From positions 496,001 to 560,000 of the forward strand of contig JBFXJP010000001.1 of the NCBI GenBank assembly GCA_050174775.1: DNA of 64,000 bases, given 5' to 3'. How positions within the stretch are numbered: the stretch's first letter is position 1; each line of letters starts with the position of its first letter. The notes beneath the pieces are model-generated. The model was not told the DNA's origin. It saw nothing but the letters and a program-made list of their open reading frames with translations, and ran no database searches. Below, piece by piece: positions 15,532 through 29,354 of the stretch. The stretch is from CAYPGJ01 sp050174775 (GTDB lineage: Bacteria > Planctomycetota > Phycisphaerae > Phycisphaerales > UBA1924). Position numbers and translations under genes: made by a program.

Positions 15532-17445
15532 TCAGTGTGCGGCTGCTGCGGCGGGTTTGGAGGAGGAGGAGTCGGAGTCCTTGCGGCCGTAGGTACGTTT
15601 GCGCGGCGTGACGAGGCCGTCGGGGACGGGCTCGAAGGAGATGGAGTTGGTTTTGGTTGCGGGGTTGAATCGCGCGACGGTGGTGGCCAGGAAGTTGTCG
15701 TCGTCGCGCTCTGTGAAGTCAGTGCGATAGTGGGCGCCGCGGGATTCCTTGCGGGCGAGGCCGCCCTGGAGGATGACGTCTGCCAGGATGAGCATGTCTC
15801 CGACGGCGCGTGCGTGCGCGAGGTTCTGGTTGGTCCACATGGCGCGGTCGGCCAGTGAGATGCGTGTGAAGCGGTCGCGGAGCGAGGCGATGTTGGCGAT
15901 GGCTTGTTCGAGCCGGGGGCCGGACTTGACGACGGTGGAGGCCGCGGTCATTTCCTTGCCCATCTCGTTGCCGATGGTGTAGGGGTTTTCGTTTCCGGTG
16001 GCGTCGGCGAGGGCTTTGGTTTTGCGTGTTTCCTGCTCGACGAGCGCGTCGTAGAGGGACTGGGGTTCGTCGGGTGAGCGTTTGACGAGGTCGCGGCAGT
16101 AGTTGACGACGCCGAGGCCGCAGAAGAGACCGTCGAAGATGCAGGAGAGGAGCGCGTTTGCACCGAGTCGGTTGGCGCCGTGGTACTGGTAGTTGACTTC
16201 CCCGAAGGCGTAGAGGCCGGGTATGGAGGTCATCATGGAGTTTGGCGCGCCGCGCTCCATGCCCTTGCCGTCGGCTTTTGGTGTGTAGGTGGTCCAGAGT
16301 CCGCCCATGGAGTAGTGGACGCCCGGGAAGATCTTCATGGGGACTTCGGCGGGGTCTTCGCCGACGAACTTGCGGTAGATCTCGATGATGCCCTTGAGTT
16401 TGCGGTCGAGGTATTCGGCGCCGAGGTGGGTGAGGTCGAGGTAGACCATGTTCCCGCCGGCGACGCCGAGGCCGTCCATGCAGACGTTGAAGATCTCGCG
16501 TGTGGCGATGTCGCGGGGGACGATGTTGCCGTACTTGGGGTATCGCTCTTCGAGGAAGTAGTAGCGTTCGTTGTCGGGGATCTGTCGCGGGTCGCGCGAG
16601 GGGTCTGGGTGCCTGGACCAGGCGCCGTCGGGGGATTTGATGGCGGGGACCCAGACGCGTCCGCCTTCGCCGCGCGCGGACTCGGACATGAGTCGGAGTT
16701 TGTCGGCGCCAGGGATCGCGGTGGGGTGGACCTGGATGAATTCGCCGTTGGCGTACGTGGCGCCGGCCTGGTAGCAGCGTGCGGCAGCGGCGCCGGTGCA
16801 CATGACGGAGTTGGTGGATTGGCCGAAGACGAGGCCGCAGCCGCCGGTGGCCATGACGACGGCGTCAGCGCGGAAGGCGCGGACCTGCATGGTTCGGAGG
16901 TCCTGCGCGACGATGCCTTTGCAGGAGCCGTCCGCGGAGACGACGGGCCAGAGGAACTCCCAGTGCTCGTACTTGGTGACGCGGCCTTCGGACTCGTAGC
17001 GTCGGACCTGCTCGTCGAGGGCGTAGAGGAGTTGCTGGCCGGTGGTGGCGCCTGCGAAGTGGGTGCGCTTGTAGAGGGAGCCGCCGAAGAGACGGAGGTC
17101 TCGGAAGCCTTCGGAGGTTCGGTTGAAGGGGACGCCCATGCGGTCGAGGAGGTCGATGATGCGGGGCGCCCAGTGGGCCATCTCGTAGACGGGGGCCTGG
17201 TGCGCGAGGAAGTCGCCGCCGTAGATGGTTTCGTCGAAGTGCTCGTACTCGGAGTAGCCCTGTTGTCGTGCGACTTCGTTGCAGGCGTTGATGCCGCCCT
17301 GTGCGCAGACGGAGTGGGAGCGTTTGACGGGGACGATGGAGAAGAGGTCGACGGCGAGGCCGGCTTCGGCGATGCGGGTGGATGCGGCGAGGCCTGCGAG
17401 ACCGCCTCCGACGACGATGACGCGTTGTTGTGCGGGTGTGCTCAT
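15532..17445 (-). CDS. sdhA: Succinate dehydrogenase flavoprotein subunit
   Basis: Catalytic subunit that oxidises succinate to fumarate. The 637-residue product shows the FAD-binding GGGLAGLAAS near residue 13 and the covalent-flavin histidine in HSVCAQGG (His44). Further on come ARGEGGRVW, the HPTAIPG region, and the capping and catalytic segments. Length and the single-gene arrangement with one large cytochrome b gene match the Bacillus/Wolinella-type complex II (type B), often using menaquinone. A Ser/Lys-rich C-terminal tail (about 615-637) is not part of the core fold. It lies between sdhC (43 nt upstream) and sdhB (14 nt downstream). Confidence 0.95.
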   Translation of the reverse strand: MSTPAQQRVIVVGGGLAGLAASTRIAEAGLAVDLFSIVPVKRSHSVCAQGGINACNEVARQQGYSEYEHFDETIYGGDFLAHQAPVYEMAHWAPRIIDLLDRMGVPFNRTSEGFRDLRLFGGSLYKRTHFAGATTGQQLLYALDEQVRRYESEGRVTKYEHWEFLWPVVSADGSCKGIVAQDLRTMQVRAFRADAVVMATGGCGLVFGQSTNSVMCTGAAAARCYQAGATYANGEFIQVHPTAIPGADKLRLMSESARGEGGRVWVPAIKSPDGAWSRHPDPSRDPRQIPDNERYYFLEERYPKYGNIVPRDIATREIFNVCMDGLGVAGGNMVYLDLTHLGAEYLDRKLKGIIEIYRKFVGEDPAEVPMKIFPGVHYSMGGLWTTYTPKADGKGMERGAPNSMMTSIPGLYAFGEVNYQYHGANRLGANALLSCIFDGLFCGLGVVNYCRDLVKRSPDEPQSLYDALVEQETRKTKALADATGNENPYTIGNEMGKEMTAASTVVKSGPRLEQAIANIASLRDRFTRISLADRAMWTNQNLAHARAVGDMLILADVILQGGLARKESRGAHYRTDFTERDDDNFLATTVARFNPATKTNSISFEPVPDGLVTPRKRTYGRKDSDSSSSKPAAAAAH

Positions 17446-17488
17446 GGGTGTGTCCGAGGGAGGTTTCGGGAGTGGAGAGGAGGGAGAT

Positions 17489-18325
17489 TCAGTGTTGTGC
17501 GGGGGGGCGTGCGTCGGTGAGGACGGGGGTGTTGTGCTCGCCGCGGAGCATGGCTTCCTCGACGGCGCGTGCTTTGGCCGGGTCGAGAGTGACGAAGCCG
17601 ATGACGGCGGACCATGCCATGAGCATGAGGACGACGCCGAGGCCGGCGCAGATGTATCCCCAGCGTTTCATGGCGTTTCGTGAGACGGTGAGTCCCCAGG
17701 TGATGGCCGCGGTCCAGAGCCCGTTTGCGAGGTGGAAGACGAGGAGTGAGACACCGAGCATGTAGAAGGCGGCGACGGCGAAGCCTGCGAGGGTGATTTG
17801 TTCGGCGTGGCCTCGGAGGGCGAGGGCGAGCGTGGAGGCTGAGTATTCGGCGGACCACTTTGTGCCGCCCGGGACGAGGAAGGTCCAGCCCCAGCGCAGT
17901 GTGGCGACGTGATAGAAGATGAAGAGGACGCCGAGATAGCCGGAGAGGCGTTGGAGGGTGTATCGCCAGTTGTCGCGGTATGGGTATGCGCCGACGTTGG
18001 GTTTGCCGGTGGTGGCGTAGTAGACGCCGAGGATGGAGTGGAAGGCGATGGGGAGCCAGAGGCCGAAGATTTCGATGAGGAGGAGGAAGGGGAGTGAGTG
18101 GATGAAATTGACGTCGTGTTGGAAGGTGGCGACGCCTGCGCCTTGGGGGCCTGCGACGTCGGCGTGGGAGCCGATGAGCCTGCCCCAGACGATGGAGGAG
18201 TTGGTGGTGAGGTGCGAGAGGAGGAAGACGCCGATGGGTGCGATGCCGGTGAGGGAGTGGAGTCGGCGGAAGAGGAGGTGGTGCTTCTCGAGGAAGGGGC
18301 GCGTGTCGCCGGTGTCGTGAGACAA
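17489..18325 (-). CDS. sdhC: Succinate dehydrogenase cytochrome b subunit (type B, single large subunit)
   Basis: Membrane anchor and heme-binding subunit of complex II. The 278-residue protein has five hydrophobic segments and several conserved histidines (KHHLLFRRLHSLTG near residue 14, FLLSHL, FHSILG, FIFYHV and VFHLANG) that serve as heme ligands in the di-heme cytochrome b558 family. There is no separate sdhD. It is the first gene of the sdhCAB cluster, and 103 bp separate it from the DUF1844 gene upstream on the same strand. Confidence 0.9.
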   Translation of the reverse strand: MSHDTGDTRPFLEKHHLLFRRLHSLTGIAPIGVFLLSHLTTNSSIVWGRLIGSHADVAGPQGAGVATFQHDVNFIHSLPFLLLIEIFGLWLPIAFHSILGVYYATTGKPNVGAYPYRDNWRYTLQRLSGYLGVLFIFYHVATLRWGWTFLVPGGTKWSAEYSASTLALALRGHAEQITLAGFAVAAFYMLGVSLLVFHLANGLWTAAITWGLTVSRNAMKRWGYICAGLGVVLMLMAWSAVIGFVTLDPAKARAVEEAMLRGEHNTPVLTDARPPAQH

Positions 18326-18428
18326 GGCATGAACTCCGTTGGTGCGGGATGAGAAGGCGGGGGTAGGGTGTTGAGAGAAGTGGATGGTGAGGTGGGGAAG
18401 GGGGAGTGTAGCGGGAGCGGGAGCGGGC

Positions 18429-18932
18429 TTAGGTGGTTGGGCCGGGGTTGGAGAGGCGCGCTTCGGATTCCTTCTGGAGAGAGCGTGCTTCGGCGCGCGC
18501 GAGGGCTTCGGTGATCTGGACGAAGCGCATGCGGAGGTCGTGGGCTACCTCGGAGAGTTCGGAGGATTCGTCGGGGGTGAGGTTGTTCCTGGTCTTCTCT
18601 TCGAGGACGGCGAGGAGCTCGATGTAGTGCTGCGCGAGGTCGAGGGCGACCATGGCGCGGCCGGTCTGGGGATCGGGGAAGCCGCCGAGGTAGAGGAGGG
18701 CCTGTGTGGCGAGCGAGCCGATGAGGGTGCGGAAGTCGGCGGGCGGGAGCTCTTCCTGCGAGCCGGGCGGCGCGGAGGGGGACTCGGGGGCGCCGGCGAG
18801 CTTGGGGCCCTTCTTGGGGGCTGAGGTGGACTCTTTGGAGGCGAGACGCTCCTTCTCGGCCTGGGCCTGAGACTTCCAGTCGGAGTCGACGATGATCTTG
18901 GGCATGTCGGGGTTGTTCGGGGCGTCGGCCAT
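18429..18932 (-). CDS. DUF1844 domain protein
   Basis: The 167-residue cytoplasmic protein has a charged, disordered N-terminal third (about 1-65) and a C-terminal DUF1844 domain: PPADFRTLIGSLATQALLYL, then GFPDPQTGRAM, LAQHYIELLAVLEEKT, and finally LRMRFVQI. The domain is small and all-helical and occurs across many bacterial phyla, with no proven function. It is transcribed toward sdhC, so it may lead the sdh transcript, although the 103-bp gap also allows a separate sdh promoter. It is divergent from the SurA-like lipoprotein gene, with 59 bp between starts. Confidence 0.85.
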   Translation of the reverse strand: MADAPNNPDMPKIIVDSDWKSQAQAEKERLASKESTSAPKKGPKLAGAPESPSAPPGSQEELPPADFRTLIGSLATQALLYLGGFPDPQTGRAMVALDLAQHYIELLAVLEEKTRNNLTPDESSELSEVAHDLRMRFVQITEALARAEARSLQKESEARLSNPGPTT

Positions 18933-18991
18933 GAGAGGGGTCCTTTGAGAAGAGGGTGAGGGAAAGGGGGTGAAGCGGTACTCTACGGCGC

Positions 18992-20296
18992 ATGAGCGAG
19001 CAGGGACGGCAGGGACGCGGGATGAGGCGCATCGGGGGAGCGTTGTCGGTGGTTGGGCTGTGGTTGCTGTTGGGGTGTGGGGGTGAGGGGAGCGGGAGCG
19101 CGCCGTCGAGATTGAAGGCTGCGGATTTCGCGGCTGAGGGCGAGGTGGCGGCGGTTGGGACGAAGCAGGAGGCCGCGGGGGGGCGGAGCGTGGGGCGAGT
19201 GGCTGCCGCGGGGGGAATTGATGATGTGCGGGTGGTGGTGGGTGAGCCGGGGTTGCCGGCGCGCGCGGTGAAGTCGGAAGAGCGTGCGGAGGGTGAGGAA
19301 GGGGTGGCGTCGAGCGCGGGGGTTTCGGGGGGCGCGCGGATCGAGACGATGGTGGGGCAGATCAACGGTCGGCCGGTGTACGCGTCGGACTTCTTTGCGC
19401 CGATGGACAGCCGGTTGCGCGCAGAGGCGAAGAAGCGTCAGCGCGCGGACTGGATGCGGTACATGCGCGAGCAGGTGTGGAACGCGCTGCGGGACCGGGT
19501 GCGCGACGAGTTGCTGTTGGCGGAGTTTCAGGCGTCGCTGACGCCGGAGCAGAAGCTGGGCGTGCTGGCGTTTGCGGAGACGCTGCGGAGCGGGCTCATC
19601 CGGGAGAACCTGGGCAGCTCGGAGCTGGCGAACCGGCGGTTCCTGGAGGAAGAGGGGCTGACGCTCGAGGACAAGATTCGTCTGGAGCGCGACAAGGAGC
19701 TGATCCGCGTGCAGATCCGCAAGGTGATCGGGGATCGCGCGTATGTGGCGTGGCGCGAGGTGGTGCTCGCGTACGAGCGCGAGGAGGACGTGTTCCGGCC
19801 TGCGGGCAAGGCGACGTTCCGGATCATCCAGGTACCGGACGGGGACGAGGAGCGGTTGGAGCGCGTGCGAACGGCGCTGGCCGGTGGGGAGTCGTTTGAG
19901 GAGGTGGCGAAGCGGGAGAGCGCGTTCAACGCGAGCAACGGGGGCATCGTGGAGGTGACGGCGCCCGGGGCCTGGGAGGAGGCGACGATCTTCGCGGCCG
20001 AGGAGTTGAACGTGGTGGCGCGGGGGCTGAAGGCCGGGATGACGAGCGAGCCGTTTCAGTGGAGCGGGTCGACGGTGTGGCTGCGGCTGGAGTCGTTGGA
20101 TCGCCCGCCGGCGAAGACGCTGTATGACGCGCAGCTGGACGTGTATGAGGCGTTGCGTCGGGCGCAGATCGCGAAGGAGGAGGCGCGGTACTTCGATCAG
20201 ATCCTGTCGCGCGCGAGCGTGAGCGATCTGAACAAGATGCGGGCGGAGCTGGAGGCGATCGCGGTGGAGCGGTATCTCGTGGGGGCTGCCCGGTAA
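18992..20296 (+). CDS. SurA-like periplasmic chaperone lipoprotein with degenerate PPIase domain
   Basis: Probable envelope chaperone. The 434-residue product has a lipoprotein signal peptide (start MSEQGRQGRGMRRIGG, hydrophobic core, lipobox LLLGC with Cys about residue 29) and a low-complexity linker to about 120. A SurA-N-like helical region (about 130-260) follows, containing TMVGQINGRPVYASDFF. A parvulin-like segment (about 268-365) reads KATFRIIQVPDG...ESFEEVAKRES...NGGIVEV. Several hydrophobic and catalytic positions of parvulin appear replaced, so isomerase activity is doubtful. An in-frame ATG at 19022 is an alternative start. It is followed after 12 nt by the yraN-like gene. Confidence 0.7.
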   Translation: MSEQGRQGRGMRRIGGALSVVGLWLLLGCGGEGSGSAPSRLKAADFAAEGEVAAVGTKQEAAGGRSVGRVAAAGGIDDVRVVVGEPGLPARAVKSEERAEGEEGVASSAGVSGGARIETMVGQINGRPVYASDFFAPMDSRLRAEAKKRQRADWMRYMREQVWNALRDRVRDELLLAEFQASLTPEQKLGVLAFAETLRSGLIRENLGSSELANRRFLEEEGLTLEDKIRLERDKELIRVQIRKVIGDRAYVAWREVVLAYEREEDVFRPAGKATFRIIQVPDGDEERLERVRTALAGGESFEEVAKRESAFNASNGGIVEVTAPGAWEEATIFAAEELNVVARGLKAGMTSEPFQWSGSTVWLRLESLDRPPAKTLYDAQLDVYEALRRAQIAKEEARYFDQILSRASVSDLNKMRAELEAIAVERYLVGAAR

Positions 20297-20308
20297 AGGA
20301 GGGGGAGC

Positions 20309-20716
20309 GTGCTGGCTGCGGCGGGAGCGTGGTGGCGGCGCGTTCGAGGGCGGGACCCGCTCGGGGCGCGCGGGGAGCGCGAGGCGGCGCGGCGGCTTCG
20401 GGGGATGGGGTACCGGGTGATCGCGCGGAACGTGCGATCAAGGATGGGGGAGATCGATCTGATCGCGCTTGATCCGGACGGGCGGACGGTGGTGTTCGTG
20501 GAGGTGAAGACGCGGCTGGAGGGCGCGGGTGTGCGCGGGGAGGCGAGCGTGGGGGCGCACAAGCAATCGAAGTTGCGGGCGCTTGCGCTGGTGGAGGCGA
20601 GGAAGAGGGGGTGGGGGGATCGGCCTCTGCGGATCGACGTGGTGGGGGTGGATTGGCCGAGGGATGGGCGCGGGCGCGCTGCGGTGCGCGTGCATCGGGG
20701 CGCGGTGTCAGGCTGA
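20309..20716 (+). CDS. YraN/UPF0102 family nuclease-like protein
   Basis: The 135-residue protein has the restriction-endonuclease-like fold seen in UPF0102. The hallmarks are GARGEREAARRLRGMGYRVI, then GEIDLIALD and VVFVEVKTR, which supply the acidic and lysine residues of a PD-(D/E)xK-type site. The C-terminal IDVVGVDW also fits. The family's biological role is unproven, although it is near-universal in bacteria and often sits beside rnhB or rplS. The GTG at 20309 follows an AAGGAGGGGG ribosome binding site. The 3' end overlaps the convergent histidine kinase gene by 9 bp. Confidence 0.85.
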   Translation: MLAAAGAWWRRVRGRDPLGARGEREAARRLRGMGYRVIARNVRSRMGEIDLIALDPDGRTVVFVEVKTRLEGAGVRGEASVGAHKQSKLRALALVEARKRGWGDRPLRIDVVGVDWPRDGRGRAAVRVHRGAVSG

Positions 20717-22414
20717 AGGGGAGGAGGGGGGCTCGAAGCCGGGTGGCGCGAGGGGGATGATGAGGCTGAACATGGAGCCTGAGCCCGGGGCGGAGACGAG
20801 CTGGATTTCGGCGGAGAGGGCGTTGGCGAGTTCGCGGGCGATGGCGAGGCCGAGGCCGGTGCCGCCGACGGAGCGGGTGTGCGCGGACTCGAGCTGCCGG
20901 AACTTCTCGAAGATGACCTGGTGGTCTTCCTCGCGGATGCCGGGGCCGGTGTCGATGACGGAGACTCGGATGCGTTGGTGCTGGTTGTCCGTCGGGGGCG
21001 GGAGGGCTTCGGCACGGAGCGTGACGGCGCCCTGCTCTGGCGTGAACTTCACGGCGTTGCTGAGGAAGTTGAAGATGATCTGCTGGAACTTGCGGTGATC
21101 GGTCCAGACGACGGGGAGCGAGGCTTCGGGTGAGGAGGCCTGGGGGAGTTCGAGGCTGAGTTTGATGGAGGAGCGCTCTGCCTGTGGGCGGATCATGGCG
21201 AGGAGCGCTTCGCAGGTGGCGGGAACGGACATGGGCTCGACGCGGAGCTGGACCTTGCCGGCTTCGATGCGGGCCATCTCGAGGAGTTCGTTGATCATCT
21301 CGAGGAGTGTGCGTCCGGCCGTGATGATGTTGTCGAGGTAGCGCTCACGGCGCGTGCGTGCCGCGATGCGGATGTCCTCCGCCACGGGGCTTGCGGTTTC
21401 CTGCGCGACGATGGACTGGAGGAGCTCGGCGAAGCCGATGATGGAGTTGAGGGGTGTGCGGAGCTCGTGGGAGACGTTTGCCAGGAACTCCGCTTTGATC
21501 TGGTTGGCTTCGTTGAGCGCGACGTTGGAGCGCGCGAGCTCGTGGACTCGGAGGTCGAGGGATTGGTTCGCGGCGCGGATGGCTTCCTGGGAGGCCATGA
21601 GCGCGTCGAGCATGGCGTTGAAGGCGTCGGAGAGGTCTTCGAACTCGTCGCCGGTGGCGAGGGAGGAGCGGATGGAGAGGTCGCCTTCGCGCACGGCGTC
21701 GGCGGTGCGTCGGAGCTTGCGGACGGGGGAGAGGAAGATGCGTGTGGTGATGACGTGGAAGAGGCCGACCGCGAGCGCCCATGCGCCGATGCCCGCCACG
21801 ATGACGTAGACACGGTTGAGAAGGAGGAGGCCTTCGGCCTGCGGTGAGCGGCGTTCGACGAAGGTGACGGCGAGGAGGTTGTTGGTTCCGGGCTCGCGGA
21901 CGGCGTCGGCGTAGAGATAGAGGCGATCGCCGGACGTCCAGACGGCCTCGAAGTGTTCGTTCACGGGCCCGCGTCGGGCGCGGGGCGGCTCCTGAAAGCG
22001 CGAGATTGCGGCGGCGATGAAGGGGGAGGCTTTGGAGGCGTCGTCGAACTGGTCGGTGGTGTATCGGCGGATCTTGGGGCGGGCTGCGGCTTCGCCCGGC
22101 TCGACGGCTGGGGGTCCGAAGAGTGGGGAGAGAGAGGCGCCTTCGGCCAGCGCGGCTTCGAAGAGCTTGGCGAGACGGCGCGAGGTCTCGAGTTGGGAGG
22201 CGTCGACGACGGCGCTGAGCCGGACCCAGGGGACGAGGAGCGCTGCGGCGATGAGGACGAGCGCGGCGGCGCCGAAGAGGAGCTGGGTTTTGGTGGCGAG
22301 GCTTGCGCCGGCGAATCGGCCGCGCTCGGGGGCGCGTTCGGCGAGAGACCAGAGGCGCCCGGGCGCCGCGCGGGCGCGCTGGAGGAGGGTGCGTTGTTCA
22401 GGGTCCGGGGTCAT
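20708..22414 (-). CDS. Membrane-bound sensor histidine kinase
   Basis: Two-component sensor of 568 residues. Two membrane segments (about 41-66 and 200-225) flank a periplasmic sensing region of roughly 135 residues. A HAMP domain follows (RTADAVREGDLSIRSS onward), then a helical linker, a HisKA domain with FLANVSHELRTPLNSIIGF, and a HATPase domain with DTGPGIREEDHQ and GTGLGLAIA. The phosphoacceptor is the His of SHELRTP. No response regulator is adjacent, so its partner is elsewhere. The start codon overlaps the end of panD by 17 bp, making it the last gene of an rsfS-panD-kinase run. The ligand is unknown. Confidence 0.9.
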   Translation of the reverse strand: MTPDPEQRTLLQRARAAPGRLWSLAERAPERGRFAGASLATKTQLLFGAAALVLIAAALLVPWVRLSAVVDASQLETSRRLAKLFEAALAEGASLSPLFGPPAVEPGEAAARPKIRRYTTDQFDDASKASPFIAAAISRFQEPPRARRGPVNEHFEAVWTSGDRLYLYADAVREPGTNNLLAVTFVERRSPQAEGLLLLNRVYVIVAGIGAWALAVGLFHVITTRIFLSPVRKLRRTADAVREGDLSIRSSLATGDEFEDLSDAFNAMLDALMASQEAIRAANQSLDLRVHELARSNVALNEANQIKAEFLANVSHELRTPLNSIIGFAELLQSIVAQETASPVAEDIRIAARTRRERYLDNIITAGRTLLEMINELLEMARIEAGKVQLRVEPMSVPATCEALLAMIRPQAERSSIKLSLELPQASSPEASLPVVWTDHRKFQQIIFNFLSNAVKFTPEQGAVTLRAEALPPPTDNQHQRIRVSVIDTGPGIREEDHQVIFEKFRQLESAHTRSVGGTGLGLAIARELANALSAEIQLVSAPGSGSMFSLIIPLAPPGFEPPSSPSA

Positions 22415-22772
22415 ACCGGATGACTCGATCGACGGAGTTGTCGGGTCGCATGATGGCGACTTTGGGGCGGTGTGACTTGTACTCGTCGTCGGTCATGAGG
22501 GCGAAGTGGAGGATGATGAGTCGATCGCCGGGCTCAACGAGGTGCGCGGCGGCACCGTTGACCTCGATCTTGCGGGAGCCGGGCTCGCCTCTGAAGACGT
22601 AGGTCTCGAAGCGGTTTCCGTTCCGGTGGTTGGCGACGAGGACGGCGTCGTTGACGCGGAGGCCGACGGCTTCGAGGAGGTCGGCGTCGATGGTGATGGA
22701 GCCGACGTAATCGGGCAGGGCCGCGGTGACGGTGGCGAGGTGGATCTTGTTGTGGAGGACCTTGCGGAGCAC
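22398..22772 (-). CDS. panD: Aspartate 1-decarboxylase (pyruvoyl enzyme)
   Basis: Makes beta-alanine from aspartate for pantothenate and coenzyme A. The 124-residue proenzyme has the self-cleavage site Gly24-Ser25 in DYVGSITID, and the new N-terminal Ser25 becomes the pyruvoyl group. It also has NGAAAHLV and the catalytic Arg in RFETYV. The N-terminus MLRKVLHNKIHLATVT is typical. It lies 6 nt after rsfS and overlaps the start of the histidine kinase gene, so the three are probably cotranscribed. No panB or panC is nearby. Confidence 0.95.
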   Translation of the reverse strand: MLRKVLHNKIHLATVTAALPDYVGSITIDADLLEAVGLRVNDAVLVANHRNGNRFETYVFRGEPGSRKIEVNGAAAHLVEPGDRLIILHFALMTDDEYKSHRPKVAIMRPDNSVDRVIRYDPGP

Positions 22773-22778
22773 CGGGGA

Positions 22779-23216
22779 TCAGTTTCCGTTGGGCTTGGCC
22801 TGTGCGGGGCCTGAGGCGGGTCGTGACCAGGTGACGCGTTCGGCGTCGCCCCAGAGGAGCTCGAGATCGTAGTACGCGCGGGCCTCGGGTGAGAATACGT
22901 GGACGACGACGTCGACGAAGTCGAGGAGGACCCAGGTCTGGGAGGACTCTCGGAGGTTGGAGCGGAAGAGGGTGAACTCGCGTTGCTCGCCCAGGTCCGC
23001 GACGTGCTCGCCCGCGGAGCGGAGCTGGCGGTCGGAGGAGCCGGTGGCGACGACGAAGAAGTCGGTGACCTGCGAGCGGCCCTGGAGGTCGAGGACGAGG
23101 ACGTGCTCGCACTTGTCGTCGTGGAGCGAGCGTGCGGCCTCGATGGCGAACTCGCGCGCGGCCTTGGCGCGAGCGGGATCGCGGGGTGGTGGCTTGGGTG
23201 AGGAGGTTTCTGTCAT
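22779..23216 (-). CDS. rsfS: Ribosomal silencing factor RsfS (Iojap family)
   Basis: Binds L14 on the large ribosomal subunit and blocks subunit joining when nutrients are short. The 145-residue protein contains the core domain at about 20-130: KCEHVLVLDLQGRSQVTDFF, then ATGSSDRQLRS and WVLLDFVDVVVHVFSPEAR, followed by YYDLELLWGDA. The N-terminal 20 residues and the final 10 are low-complexity. It is the first gene of the rsfS-panD-kinase run, 63 nt downstream of the pyrophosphatase stop codon. Confidence 0.93.
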   Translation of the reverse strand: MTETSSPKPPPRDPARAKAAREFAIEAARSLHDDKCEHVLVLDLQGRSQVTDFFVVATGSSDRQLRSAGEHVADLGEQREFTLFRSNLRESSQTWVLLDFVDVVVHVFSPEARAYYDLELLWGDAERVTWSRPASGPAQAKPNGN

Positions 23217-23279
23217 CGGGAAGGGGAGGGTAGGGGGGTAGGCGGGAAAAGGCGCGATGGTCCTGAGCGTGTCCTGCGG

Positions 23280-25817
<2,538 letters not shown>

Positions 25818-26034
25818 GCGAAGAACTCCGGGCCTATCCAGTTTGGTGCGCGATCGGGCAAGGGGAGCGCAGAATGGCTCCGCCGGGCGTAGGAACCCCC
25901 TACGCGAGGCGGGCGCTCGGCCTGCCGGGACAACGACGAGCGGTGGTGATATCGACAAACCCCCTCCGCCGCAACCAACGAAGGGGTGCGCGGGAGGGGG
26001 GGATGTCAGCTCGGCCGGGGGGCTTCGAGGGGGG

Positions 26035-28797
<2,763 letters not shown>

Positions 28798-28878
28798 AGC
28801 GGGTCTCCTTGTCATCCCGGAACGCCGACAAGAGTGGTTCGTCGGCGACGGATTTACGAAAACGTGTGCGCGTACAAG

Positions 28879-28901
28879 CGCGCGGCACGACGGGCCGCGC
28901 G
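28879..28901 (-). terminator. GC-rich hairpin after rpsU, possible terminator
   Basis: A perfect 8-bp CGCGCGGC/GCCGCGCG hairpin with a 7-nt loop lies 17 bp past the rpsU stop on the minus strand. The downstream T run is not adjacent, so intrinsic termination is only possible. A second inverted repeat (CGCCGAC...GTCGGCG, 28826-28850) lies between it and the pyrophosphatase start. Confidence 0.4.
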
Positions 28902-28917
28902 AGGATGGATCAGTCGA

Positions 28918-29220
28918 TCACGAGCGGGGGGGACGACCGCCACCACCACCACCACCACCACCACCACCACCGCCGCCGCGACGCGGGCCGCCCGGCCCGG
29001 GGCGCTTGCCCTTGGGCAGGAGGCCGGCCTTGGCGAGCACGAGCATCTCGGCGCGCTTCTCGGCGCGACGGAGATCACGACGGGCGCGCTCGGACGGCTT
29101 CTCGTAATACTGCCTGCGCTTGACCTCCTTGGTGAGGCCTTCCTTCTCGCAGAGCTTCTTGAAGCGGCGCATCATCTGCTCGACGCCTTCGCCGCCACGT
29201 GACTTGATACGGATCGCCAT
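28918..29220 (-). CDS. rpsU: 30S ribosomal protein S21 with polyglycine tail
   Basis: Small-subunit protein near the mRNA 3' end of the 16S rRNA. The ribosomal core (about residues 1-70) is clear: GGEGVEQMMRRFKKLCEKEG, then KRRQYYEKPSERARR and KRAEMLVLAKAG. The protein is 100 residues, against about 65-75 for most S21. The extra part is KRPGPGGPRR, then 14 glycines in a row, then RPPRS. Ten of the glycines are consecutive GGT codons (28942-28971), a pure trinucleotide tract. The ATG at 29220 is the family start, and a promoter matches upstream. It is divergent from the NYN-domain gene. Confidence 0.9.
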   Translation of the reverse strand: MAIRIKSRGGEGVEQMMRRFKKLCEKEGLTKEVKRRQYYEKPSERARRDLRRAEKRAEMLVLAKAGLLPKGKRPGPGGPRRGGGGGGGGGGGGGGRPPRS

Positions 29221-29295
29221 CCGGTGCTTACGTCCTGACAAGGGTGAAGTACACTCCCCGCGCGGCGTACGTCCGCCGTTCGGGGGGGGGCGGGA

Positions 29296-29324
29296 AGTAT
29301 CCGCGAACAGGGGGCGATTGGCAA
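29296..29324 (-). promoter_or_regulatory. Probable sigma-70 promoter of rpsU
   Basis: Read on the minus strand, TTGCCA (29324-29319) and GATACT (29301-29296) are exactly 17 bp apart, about 75 bp upstream of the S21 start. No ribosome-binding or operator motif was recognised between them and the gene. Confidence 0.6.
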
Positions 29325-29354
29325 GCCCTTCCCAGCCGGCCTTCACTCTGGCCC

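Noticed and set aside
15719..16801. A 360-codon minus-strand frame within sdhA
   Set aside because: Out-of-frame shadow of the flavoprotein gene with an Arg/His/Pro-rich product.
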